The notes under the pieces are model-generated. The model ran no database searches. It saw only the letters and a list, made by a program, of their open reading frames with translations, and was not told where the DNA came from. Shown here in pieces: positions 1-6,975 of a stretch of 14,802 bases of DNA; the stretch's first letter is position 1, and each line of letters opens with the position of its first letter. The stretch comes from Arenicella sp. (GTDB lineage: Bacteria > Pseudomonadota > Gammaproteobacteria > Arenicellales > Arenicellaceae). Both the position numbers and the translations under genes were made by a program. The stretch covers positions 1-14,802 of the forward strand of contig JAESTB010000330.1 of the NCBI GenBank assembly GCA_016763815.1, read 5' to 3'.

Positions 1-400
1 CACCATGGCTCATCCAAACACTTTGAGACACGTCTGTAATCAACAAATTGTCTGCGCATAGCTCAACATCGGCGTGGCCAAATTCACGCTTGTTCGAGGT
101 TGAAACACCACCACCTAACATGGCCGCCATACATTGCAAGCCATAACAGATGCCTAGTATCGGCACACCCATTTCAAATATGCCTTGCGGTGCTCGCGGC
201 GTGTGATGTTCGGTGACGGTTGATGGCCCACCGGAAAGAATAATTCCGCTTGGGGCGAATTCTTGCACCGTCGCCAAGTCGTTGTCGTAAGCCCATATCT
301 CACAATAAACGCCAAGTTCACGCACTCGGCGCGCAATCAATTGAGTGTATTGAGAACCAAAATCGATGATTAGGATTTTGTCGCTATGGATATCAGTCAT
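1..400 (-). CDS. guaA: GMP synthase (glutamine-hydrolysing), N-terminal part, cut by window edge
   Basis: GuaA converts XMP to GMP using ATP and glutamine, the last step of GMP synthesis in the cytoplasm. Only the first 133 residues are in the window, and all belong to the class I glutamine amidotransferase domain. The start is the ATG at 398-400, giving MTDIHSDKILIIDFGSQYTQ, which matches the usual GuaA N-terminus in sequence and position. The oxyanion-loop motif LSGGPSTV (residues 55-62) and the nucleophile motif GICYG with catalytic Cys85 are visible, as is VWMSHG at the truncated end. The ATP-pyrophosphatase and dimerisation domains lie outside the window. It follows guaB by 102 bp on the same strand with no terminator between them, so a guaB-guaA operon is likely. 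Identification is firm. Confidence 0.97.
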   Translation of the reverse strand, partial: MTDIHSDKILIIDFGSQYTQLIARRVRELGVYCEIWAYDNDLATVQEFAPSGIILSGGPSTVTEHHTPRAPQGIFEMGVPILGICYGLQCMAAMLGGGVSTSNKREFGHADVELCADNLLITDVSQSVWMSHG

Positions 401-411
401 TAGGCTTTTTC

Positions 412-470
412 AACGTAGTTTTAACGTCGCTTAAACGTCGTTTTAGTGTTATTTGGTTTTAGTGTTATTT
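412..470. repeat. Short tandem repeats in the guaB-guaA spacer
   Basis: The 102-bp spacer contains two small direct-repeat arrays. Three imperfect 11-bp units beginning AACGT start at 412, 423 and 434 (AACGTAGTTTT, AACGTCGCTTA, AACGTCGTTTT). Directly after them, the 14-mer TTTTAGTGTTATTT occurs at 441-454 and again at 457-470, a 16-bp period. No terminator hairpin is present. The repeats look like replication-slippage products, and a regulatory role is not evident. Confidence 0.7.
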
Positions 471-502
471 AAAGCGGTGTCACACCAGCAAACACGAGTT
501 CA

Positions 503-1960
503 TTAACTTCTGTAATTAGGTGCTTCTTTAGTAATGGTCACGTCATGTACGTGTGATTCAGCCACACCAGCACTAGTGATCTGAACAAATTCACAATTTT
601 CGCGCATCTCAGCCAAGTTTGCGTTCCCGGTATAACCCATGCTCGAACGCAGACCACCCATCAATTGGTGAATGATGTTGATTGCCGGGCCTTTATAGGG
701 AACTCGACCTTCAATACCTTCGGGTACCAGTTTTTCGGTCTCTGATTCATCTGACTGAAAGTAACGATCTTTAGAGCCCTGCTCCATCGCGCCAATAGAG
801 CCCATACCGCGATACGACTTATAAGAACGACCCTGGTATAGCTCAATCTCACCCGGTGCTTCATCGCTACCTGCCAGCAGACCACCAACCATAACGCAGT
901 TTGCACCCGCCGCAATTGCTTTGGCAATATCGCCAGAGAAACGCAGGCCACCATCAGCAATCAAAGATATGCCCGAGCCTTTAAGCGCCTGAGCAACATC
1001 GTAAACCGCTGTGATTTGAGGCATGCCAACACCCGCGACCATGCGTGTAGTGCAGATCGAACCTGGGCCGATACCAACCTTAACGGCATCGGCACCCGCT
1101 TTTGCTAAATCTAAGGCGGCCGCTGCGGTAGCAATATTGCCACCTATAATTTGAATTTGAGGGTAAGCTTTTTTAATCCGAGACACTACATCAAGTACGC
1201 CGACCGAATGGCCATGAGCGGTATCGACAACAATAACGTCGACGCCCGCTTGCGCTAGTAAGTCAACGCGTTCCTCGGTATCAGCTCCAGTACTTACCGC
1301 CGCACCAACACGAAGGTTGCCATTTGAATCTTTCGATGCATTCGGGTGATCGGTGGATTTTTGAATATCCTTAACCGTTACCAAGCCTTTTAAGTGAAAG
1401 TCATCATCAATAACCAGCACTTTTTCGATACGATGCTCATGTAACAAACTTTGAATTTCTTCTTTACTGGCACCGGCTTTAACGGTCACCAGCTTGTCTT
1501 TCGGCGTCATCGCCTTTGAAACAGGCTCATCTAAACGCGTTTCAAAACGCAAATCACGCCCAGTAACTATACCAATTAGATTATCACCATCGACGACTGG
1601 AACGCCCGAAATTTTGTGCCGACGAGTAAGTGCTAATACGTCACCAATACTGGTATTGGGCGACACAGTAATGGGGTCATTAATAACGCCACTTTCAAAC
1701 TTTTTAACCCGCGAAACGTTCTTGGCTTGCAGCTCAGGCGTCATATTCTTGTGAATAACGCTGAGGCCACCTTCTTGTGCCAAGCAAATAGCCATACGTG
1801 ATTCTGTCACTGTATCCATAGCGGCGGATAGCAACGGAATACCGAGGCGAATTTCTTTGGTAAGTTGTGTGGAGAGGTCGACGTCGCGTGGCAAGACGCT
1901 CGATCTTGCAGGCGTTAAAAGGACGTCATCAAAGGTAAGAGCTTGTTTGATATTTTCCAT
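503..1960 (-). CDS. guaB: Inosine-5'-monophosphate dehydrogenase
   Basis: GuaB oxidises IMP to XMP with NAD+, the rate-limiting step towards GMP. The 485-residue product has the normal length for bacterial IMPDH. The TIM-barrel starts at LTFDDVLLTPA (8-18). Two CBS domains are inserted at about residues 92-206, in the regulatory (Bateman) position. The catalytic loop GPGSICTT carries Cys303, and the mobile flap has GSKDRYFQ with the Arg-Tyr pair at 399-400. The ATG start gives an N-terminus collinear with other GuaB proteins. There is no convincing Shine-Dalgarno sequence, and a good promoter lies only 6 bp upstream, so a leaderless mRNA is predicted. guaA follows on the same strand. Identification is firm. 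Confidence 0.98.
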   Translation of the reverse strand: MENIKQALTFDDVLLTPARSSVLPRDVDLSTQLTKEIRLGIPLLSAAMDTVTESRMAICLAQEGGLSVIHKNMTPELQAKNVSRVKKFESGVINDPITVSPNTSIGDVLALTRRHKISGVPVVDGDNLIGIVTGRDLRFETRLDEPVSKAMTPKDKLVTVKAGASKEEIQSLLHEHRIEKVLVIDDDFHLKGLVTVKDIQKSTDHPNASKDSNGNLRVGAAVSTGADTEERVDLLAQAGVDVIVVDTAHGHSVGVLDVVSRIKKAYPQIQIIGGNIATAAAALDLAKAGADAVKVGIGPGSICTTRMVAGVGMPQITAVYDVAQALKGSGISLIADGGLRFSGDIAKAIAAGANCVMVGGLLAGSDEAPGEIELYQGRSYKSYRGMGSIGAMEQGSKDRYFQSDESETEKLVPEGIEGRVPYKGPAINIIHQLMGGLRSSMGYTGNANLAEMRENCEFVQITSAGVAESHVHDVTITKEAPNYRS

Positions 1961-1966
1961 CGCGGA

Positions 1967-1994
1967 ATTATACGCATCTTAAATGAGATTTCAA
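1967..1994 (-). promoter_or_regulatory. Sigma70-type promoter of guaB, predicted leaderless
   Basis: On the minus strand, TTGAAA (1989-1994), a 16-bp spacer and a perfect TATAAT (1967-1972) lie upstream of guaB. Only six bases (TCCGCG) separate the -10 hexamer from the ATG. The usual -10 to start-site distance would put transcription initiation on or next to the A of the start codon. The match is read directly; leaderless translation is inferred. Confidence 0.65.
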
Positions 1995-2057
1995 TGTTTG
2001 AGAGCGAGTTCAATGGTGAAATTGCAAATTCTATTGTAAAACTGAGAGTTCGAAGGT

Positions 2058-2085
2058 AAAAAAGACGCACGAAGGCATCTTTTTT
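2058..2085 (-). terminator. Rho-independent terminator of pyk
   Basis: The minus-strand transcript reads AAAAAAGAUGC, loop CUUCGU, GCGUCUUUUUU. This is an 11-bp stem with one G-U pair and a U-run, beginning about 30 bases after the pyk stop codon. On the plus strand the same position is an A-C mismatch, so the signal fits pyk transcription better. It separates pyk from the guaB promoter. Confidence 0.8.
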
Positions 2086-2114
2086 AAGCAAACAGCAAAC
2101 TACCAAACAAATGA

Positions 2115-3572
2115 CTAACTCACTTGCAGTAATTTAAGCGTGTTAGTGTGGCCGTCAACGCCGACCACATCCCCATAAGTAATCGCAACGTAGTCACCAC
2201 TATCGAGATCAACCGCAGTCCTGACAAACTTAATCACATCATTTAATTGCGCATTACGCTCAGAACTATGCGGCAAATGAGCTGGCCTAACACCCTTATA
2301 GAGTGCCACACCATTAAGCGTCGCTTCTTTAGAAGACATGGCTACTAATGGCAGGTGGGTCTTGATACGAGACATCCAGAGTGCCGTGCTGCCTGATTCA
2401 GTCAGACACACAATCGCCTTTACCGCCTTAAAATGGTTTGCTAAATACATTGATGCCATGGCGATCGATTCGTCAACGTATTCAAATTCCATCTCGACAC
2501 GATGCTTAGAAACCTGTGTAGCGACGTGCTTCTCAGTGGCGATAATTACGTCATAGACGGTTCGAATCACCTCAATCGGAAAATCGCCAACCGCTGTTTC
2601 AGCCGATAACATCACCGCATCAGCGTAGTCGAATACAGCATTGGCCACGTCGGAAACCTCAGCACGAGTCGGCACTGGCGAATCAATCATGCTTTCCATC
2701 ATCTGAGTGGCGACGATAACGGGCTTGTTCAGGGTTCGCGCTCGAGCAACGATTTGTTTCTGATACGAGGTCACCGACTCAAACCCAACTTCCACCGCTA
2801 AATCACCGCGAGCTACCATAACGCCATCACAACTATAAATCATCTCGTCAATAACCGCCTCAGACGCCACTACTTCGGCTCTTTCTAACTTGGCAATCAA
2901 CTTAGTTGAACAGCCTATATCATCAAGCTTAGCGCGCGCATCCAACATGTCCTGCGCTTTGGACGGAAACGACACGCACATGTAGTCAAGGTTTTGTTTG
3001 GCGGCGAATGCCATATCTTTTATGTCTTTGGGCGTTAGCGCATCTTCAGCAAGCCCACCACCTTTAAGATTCAAGCCCTTTCGGGACGATAGCTTAGTAC
3101 CAGCAACGACCTTGGTATGAATAGCGTTACCACTTACCGAGATAACCTCTAACTGCACGCGACCATCATCGAGCATCAATATTCGGCCTGGGCCACAACT
3201 TGCCGCCAAGGTATCGCACAAATAGCTAACGCCATCGGCACTGCCATCTTCATCCGCAATATCGGAATCTAGCAGCAACTGCTGCCCTACTTTTAAAGAA
3301 ATACTATCGCCCTTAATTGCACCAATACGAATCTTCGGGCCTTGCAAGTCGCCTAGAATTGCAACATTCTGACCCAAATTCTCGGCTGCTTTACGAATAT
3401 TGCTGATCGACTCACCATGTGATTCATGCGACCCGTGCGAAAAATTTATTCGAAATACACTACAGCCGTTAACAATCATCTCTTCCAATACATCAACACT
3501 ACTCGACGCTGGCCCGACCGTGGCTACGATTTTTGTTCTATTAAGATTTTTTATTTTGTAATTTTCTTTCAT
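2115..3572 (-). CDS. pyk: Pyruvate kinase (type II, PykA-like)
   Basis: This enzyme transfers phosphate from phosphoenolpyruvate to ADP, making ATP and pyruvate in the last step of glycolysis. From the ATG at 3570-3572 the product is 485 residues, close to the usual PykA length. RTKIVATVGPASS (12-24) and RINFSHG (41-47) open the barrel, and the lid (B) domain spans about 80-180. The active-site segment LIAKLERAE carries Lys228 and Glu230. RGDLAVEVG (255-263) supplies metal ligands, followed by MMESMIDSPVPTRAEVSDVA (291-310) and MLSAETAVGDFP. The frame stays open for 28 more codons to a start at 3656, but that segment is hydrophobic and absent from the family, so the internal ATG was chosen. 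A weak CAGG lies about 8 bases upstream of it. Confidence 0.95.
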   Translation of the reverse strand: MKENYKIKNLNRTKIVATVGPASSSVDVLEEMIVNGCSVFRINFSHGSHESHGESISNIRKAAENLGQNVAILGDLQGPKIRIGAIKGDSISLKVGQQLLLDSDIADEDGSADGVSYLCDTLAASCGPGRILMLDDGRVQLEVISVSGNAIHTKVVAGTKLSSRKGLNLKGGGLAEDALTPKDIKDMAFAAKQNLDYMCVSFPSKAQDMLDARAKLDDIGCSTKLIAKLERAEVVASEAVIDEMIYSCDGVMVARGDLAVEVGFESVTSYQKQIVARARTLNKPVIVATQMMESMIDSPVPTRAEVSDVANAVFDYADAVMLSAETAVGDFPIEVIRTVYDVIIATEKHVATQVSKHRVEMEFEYVDESIAMASMYLANHFKAVKAIVCLTESGSTALWMSRIKTHLPLVAMSSKEATLNGVALYKGVRPAHLPHSSERNAQLNDVIKFVRTAVDLDSGDYVAITYGDVVGVDGHTNTLKLLQVS

Positions 3573-3661
3573 TATAAGCCTGAGAAATAGGGTAAAGGTG
3601 AGTAGACTGGTAATAACCATAGCCAAAGACGACAGTCTATCGCAATAAACCACCATTGTAT

Positions 3662-3676
3662 TGTAATTAGATTACA
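3662..3676. promoter_or_regulatory. HexR-like operator upstream of pyk
   Basis: TGTAATTAGATTACA is a perfect palindrome with 6-bp arms and a 3-bp centre. It sits 89 bp upstream of the pyk start codon in the pyk/sodB divergent spacer. As I recall it, the HexR operator of gammaproteobacteria is TGTAAT-www-ATTACA, and pykA is a known HexR target in several of them. HexR responds to 2-keto-3-deoxy-6-phosphogluconate. An outer pair, TTGTA (3656-3660) and TACAA (3681-3685), extends the symmetry loosely. The palindrome is seen; the regulator is inferred, since no hexR gene is in the window. Confidence 0.55.
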
Positions 3677-3856
3677 TCTATACAACAACTACCTGCAAAC
3701 TATGTGCCGACTCCAATTTGTCTGATAATTCGCCTTTGGATATCAATATAGCCGCTATCAAGAAGTCAATAAAGCGTTAATTAAATGCAAATTAGGCTGT
3801 GTTAAACTCCGAAAATTAACCCCAATTTGTAAACTCAAAACAGTTCGGAATCCTCA

Positions 3857-4440
3857 ATGTCAATTGAATTACCCGCTTTACCATATGCCCGCAACGCCCT
3901 GGCACCAACCATCTCAGAAGAGACGATCGATTACCATTACGGTAAGCATCATAATTCTTACGTAACCAAGCTGAACAAGATGATTGAAGGCACCGATGAT
4001 GCTGACAAGTCCCTTGAAGAAATCATTCGTTCAAGCAAAGGCGGAGTTTTCAATAATGCCGCTCAAATTTGGAACCATACATTTTATTGGAATAGTTTGG
4101 CGCCAAATACTGACGGCGCGCCAACTGGCAAACTTGCCGACGCGATCAATGCTGAATTTGGTTCGTTCGACCAATTTAAAGAAAAATTTAGCGCCAGCGC
4201 GGCTGGCAATTTGCTTCAGGTTGGACATGGTTGGTGAAAAATGCCGATGGCTCACTAGCGATTGTTAACACCAGTAACGCCGACACTCCAATCACTGACA
4301 AAAGCATAACGCCACTTCTAACAGTCGATGTTTGGGAACATGCTTACTATGTTGACTACCGCAATGCTCGCCCAGAATACCTAAAGAATTTCTGGCAAAT
4401 CGCCAATTGGGAATTCGCGGCTAACAACTTTGCTAGCTAA
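3857..4440 (+). pseudogene. sodB: Fe-type superoxide dismutase, interrupted by a -1 frameshift
   Basis: SodB disproportionates superoxide in the cytoplasm. The first frame (3857-4237) starts MSIELPALPYARNALAP and contains HYGKHHNSYV with the first metal-ligand His and FNNAAQIWNHTFYW with the second. The Gln in AAQ is characteristic of the iron enzyme. The reading then turns into LLQVGHGW and stops. The remainder, VKNADGSLAIVNTSN to NWEFAANNFAS with the ligand motif DVWEHAYY, continues one frame over up to the stop at 4438-4440. Adding one T to the TTT run at 4210-4212 restores NFASGWTWLVKN and a normal SodB of about 194 residues. As written, the product would lack the Asp and third His ligands and be inactive. 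A single missing homopolymer base also fits a sequencing error. GGAA upstream of the ATG is a plausible ribosome site. Confidence 0.93.
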
Positions 4441-4475
4441 CTCGACTGCCAAATAAGACAGCGCAGAAGTAGCAT

Positions 4476-4506
4476 AAAAAAGGCCCACTTTATGCGGGCC
4501 TTTTTT
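4476..4506. terminator. Bidirectional terminator between sodB and the convergent operon
   Basis: A run of six A, GGCCC, a short loop region, GGGCC and a run of six T form a GC-rich hairpin. Either strand yields a hairpin followed by U. It lies 35 bases after the sodB stop and 24 bases beyond the stop of the convergent coiled-coil gene, so it can serve both. Confidence 0.9.
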
Positions 4507-4530
4507 GATTATCTAAAACTGACTTGCCAA

Positions 4531-6033
4531 TCAAAAGCCGCCACCGGTTTTAAAGCCTCCTCCACTTCCAGAGCGGCCACCACCGCCTCGAGGCATCTTG
4601 AATCCGCCACCACCACCGCGAGGCTTCGGAAAATGCCAACTCGAGCCGCGATTTGACCGCCTTTGCCGACGCCCTTGGCGCATAATTTCACCGCCGATCA
4701 TATCGGCTATTTCGCCAAGACCTCCACTTCCAAAATCCGGCGTTGATGCCACTTGTCGATAACGCTGATTGCGCTTAATAACACGCCAGACGTCAGCGCC
4801 CGAGACCACGCCTTGAGTAAACTGAGATAGCATACTCTTGATTAAAACTTGATTACCAAAGCCAGATCTCACGTCGTCAAAGCGCGAGTTCTTAAAGTCG
4901 CGTCTGACTTTTTCAAGCTCTTTAAGTTTGTTCAAGTTTCGCTCGTACAGCTGACGCAAGTCAGCTTGGTCTCCCTCAACATTCTCTAAACTACCTTCCA
5001 ACGCCTGTAATTCAATCACTAGAAGGTCATCGGTTGGCGACACTGTAGCACGGACATAATGGTGAATTGATTGCAAGTTCTGATGCTCTAACGAGGCTGA
5101 GATTCGCGTTAGGCAACGCTCAATATACTCGTCCTCACCAGCGACATAGCGAGCACGTTGGTCTAAATATTCATTCAACTTAGTTTCAACAGCCTCAATC
5201 GTATCGTCATGAGCATCTAAGCTTAAGCGCAAGGCCGTCAATTCGGTCTCCAATAGTGTTGCGCCAACCGCCTCAAGCGCACTGAGTTCGAGTTGCTGCA
5301 ACAACGTGTGTTGCTCATCCGCGGCTTCACCGACCACCTCAGCATGCAACCTTAAGCGCCTCGGTATCTCAACCAAGTTCCAATAATTAACTCTCGCTGA
5401 CGGGTATTTGATTAGCCGCGCAACCCAACCGTCAATCATGCGGGCTAACAAACCACCTTGGTATTCAGTGGTGCCATAACCGCGCCCCCATAGATACATA
5501 AATAGCGTATCGGCTTGATAAGGTTCGGCTTTCTCAGCCATGTCAGCTTGCGCGCGTTGCGTCTTCTGCTGCGCCTCCTCCGCTACTGACTCAGCTTGTT
5601 TCGCCAGTTCAAATTGCGCCATATAAGCTTGATCCACTTTAAGCTGCTGCTGCACTCGGCCTTCGATATCAACAATTTTTTCAGAGGTTTGATTAACAGT
5701 TTCAAGCAAGCCTTCTCGTTGCGTTTCGGCATCAATAATTCGCTGGTTAGTGTCGTCGATGGTTGAATTGAGATCGGACAAGGCTTGTGCGCGCTCAGAC
5801 AATATCTCAGACGCTTGTTGATCCGCGGCGGTAAAACTTGCGTTTAGTTGACCACTTTCAATTTCAGCCAAACGGACACCGGCGATATCATTAATAAGCT
5901 TAGCTCGATGTCGCTGATTTGCCGCCATTTGAGCAGTAAGCTGGCCTAACTGTCCGTCTAAACGCACAACTTCATTACGAATAGTGTGTAGGCTTTGATC
6001 TATATTTTTAAGTGCTGACGTTCCGCTTAACAT
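4531..6033 (-). CDS. Coiled-coil protein with a Gly/Arg-rich C-terminal tail, function unknown
   Basis: I do not recognise this 500-residue protein. Residues about 5-175 are long heptad-like helices rich in Gln, Glu, Ala and Leu, clearly coiled-coil. A short aromatic segment (FMYLWGRGYGTTEYQGG, about 178-194) precedes a mixed region and a second set of helices. The last 50 or so residues are basic and glycine-rich (RRQRRSNRG, then PRGGGGGFKMPRGGGGR), suggesting a disordered, possibly nucleic-acid or membrane-surface binding tail. No signal peptide or membrane segment is evident. The ATG at 6031-6033 follows the upstream gene's stop by 2 bp and has GAGTGG upstream. A GTG three codons earlier (6042) would overlap that gene and has no ribosome site. 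It is the last gene of a three-gene operon ending at the bidirectional terminator. Confidence 0.8.
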   Translation of the reverse strand: MLSGTSALKNIDQSLHTIRNEVVRLDGQLGQLTAQMAANQRHRAKLINDIAGVRLAEIESGQLNASFTAADQQASEILSERAQALSDLNSTIDDTNQRIIDAETQREGLLETVNQTSEKIVDIEGRVQQQLKVDQAYMAQFELAKQAESVAEEAQQKTQRAQADMAEKAEPYQADTLFMYLWGRGYGTTEYQGGLLARMIDGWVARLIKYPSARVNYWNLVEIPRRLRLHAEVVGEAADEQHTLLQQLELSALEAVGATLLETELTALRLSLDAHDDTIEAVETKLNEYLDQRARYVAGEDEYIERCLTRISASLEHQNLQSIHHYVRATVSPTDDLLVIELQALEGSLENVEGDQADLRQLYERNLNKLKELEKVRRDFKNSRFDDVRSGFGNQVLIKSMLSQFTQGVVSGADVWRVIKRNQRYRQVASTPDFGSGGLGEIADMIGGEIMRQGRRQRRSNRGSSWHFPKPRGGGGGFKMPRGGGGRSGSGGGFKTGGGF

Positions 6034-6035
6034 GG

Positions 6036-6944
6036 CTACCACTCTGTAATCGTTGCGCCGCTGGTGGGGATACTAAACACGGGATTTAGATAGCCTACCT
6101 CTTTTTTACCGACTGTATTTGCTTGAATAATGCCATCATCGCGTTTATCCGACGCGACCTTGTAAAACGTCTCCTCGTTGACCCTCAAGCCCCAACTATT
6201 CTTAACCGCGGCTTTGTTATTTTCTTGGTTGACAATCGTTAACTCGAGCACTCGGTTATCGTTGTCGACCGCCTCAACAATAAGATAGTAATTTTTGCCA
6301 CCGGGATTATTCGGAGGGTTTCGCCAGACACCTGAATTTTGATTCGGCTTTGAGATAACCCGAATACGATAGTCTAAGCCTAGCTGAGTTTTTACAGCTT
6401 GCATATTTGCTACCACCGCCTCGGCCTCGACATAGTTCTTTTGGTCAATTGCTCGATAAGCCTTAGTCGATGACGCTTTCGCCTGATCTATCACCGCTGA
6501 ATTTTTGGCAACGGCAACGATGCCGGAAAACACACTGTTGACCTTATCGGGCAAGCTAGCTCTCAAATTCCGTTCAGGAAGCACCACACTGAAAAAATAG
6601 TAACCATAGAACACACAGGCAACAACCGCTAGAAACCCTATTGGCTTACCCCAACGCGAACGACTAACCCACAAATGAGCGAGCTTAGTACGCCAACTGC
6701 GCTTGACCGGCTGGTACTTAAAGCGCTCTTGCTCAAGCGCATCAATCCCCTCTTCCAGCACACGATCAGGCACATCTATACCCTGCGCGGTATACAGCTT
6801 ACGTAGCCGCGCTAACAAGCGTTCACGTCGCCCCTCTCCGTCTAACTCTCGCTCAGTGATGCGTTGTTGGTGACGCAGCGTGTCGACTACATCCATGGCC
6901 GCCATTAGATCCTCTAGCGGCGCTTTTTCGCGTTCAATAACCAT
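6036..6944 (-). CDS. Single-pass membrane protein, DUF6384-like
   Basis: The 302-residue product begins with a helical, highly charged segment (residues 1-78, e.g. DTLRHQQRITERELDGEGRR). A basic linker (KRSWRTKLAHLWVSRSRWGK) leads to one membrane helix at about 101-122 (PIGFLAVVACVFYGYYFF). The rest (123-302) is a helical stalk and a probable beta-rich domain containing KNYYLIVEAVDNDNRVLEL. The basic side before the helix suggests a cytoplasmic N-terminus and a periplasmic C-terminal domain. Length, layout and gene neighbours suit the DUF6384 family as I remember it, but I cannot run a profile search. A loose analogy is XpaC, a membrane protein encoded beside TelA-family proteins in Firmicutes. 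The gene starts 31 bp after the upstream TelA-like gene and ends 2 bp before the downstream gene. Confidence 0.78.
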   Translation of the reverse strand: MVIEREKAPLEDLMAAMDVVDTLRHQQRITERELDGEGRRERLLARLRKLYTAQGIDVPDRVLEEGIDALEQERFKYQPVKRSWRTKLAHLWVSRSRWGKPIGFLAVVACVFYGYYFFSVVLPERNLRASLPDKVNSVFSGIVAVAKNSAVIDQAKASSTKAYRAIDQKNYVEAEAVVANMQAVKTQLGLDYRIRVISKPNQNSGVWRNPPNNPGGKNYYLIVEAVDNDNRVLELTIVNQENNKAAVKNSWGLRVNEETFYKVASDKRDDGIIQANTVGKKEVGYLNPVFSIPTSGATITEW

Positions 6945-6975
6945 TAAATTTCAACCAGAAATTAGTAACTGAAAT

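Noticed and set aside
1494..1754. Antisense open frames inside guaB, pyk, lptF, pepA and the TelA-like gene
   Set aside because: They lie wholly inside well-identified genes in other frames, lack ribosome sites and read as low-complexity shadows of the true coding strand.
3573..3656. Longer pyruvate kinase start, adding 28 residues
   Set aside because: The added segment is hydrophobic and unlike the PykA N-terminus. The internal ATG puts RTKIVATVGPASS at the usual distance from the start, and the promoter region would otherwise be coding.
4205..4240. Programmed ribosomal frameshift in sodB
   Set aside because: No slippery heptamer or downstream structure is evident, and frameshifting is not known for SodB. 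A lost base is simpler.
6034..6042. GTG start at 6042 for the Gly/Arg-tail protein
   Set aside because: It overlaps the end of the upstream gene and has no ribosome site. The ATG at 6033 has GAGTGG upstream and a 2-bp gap.
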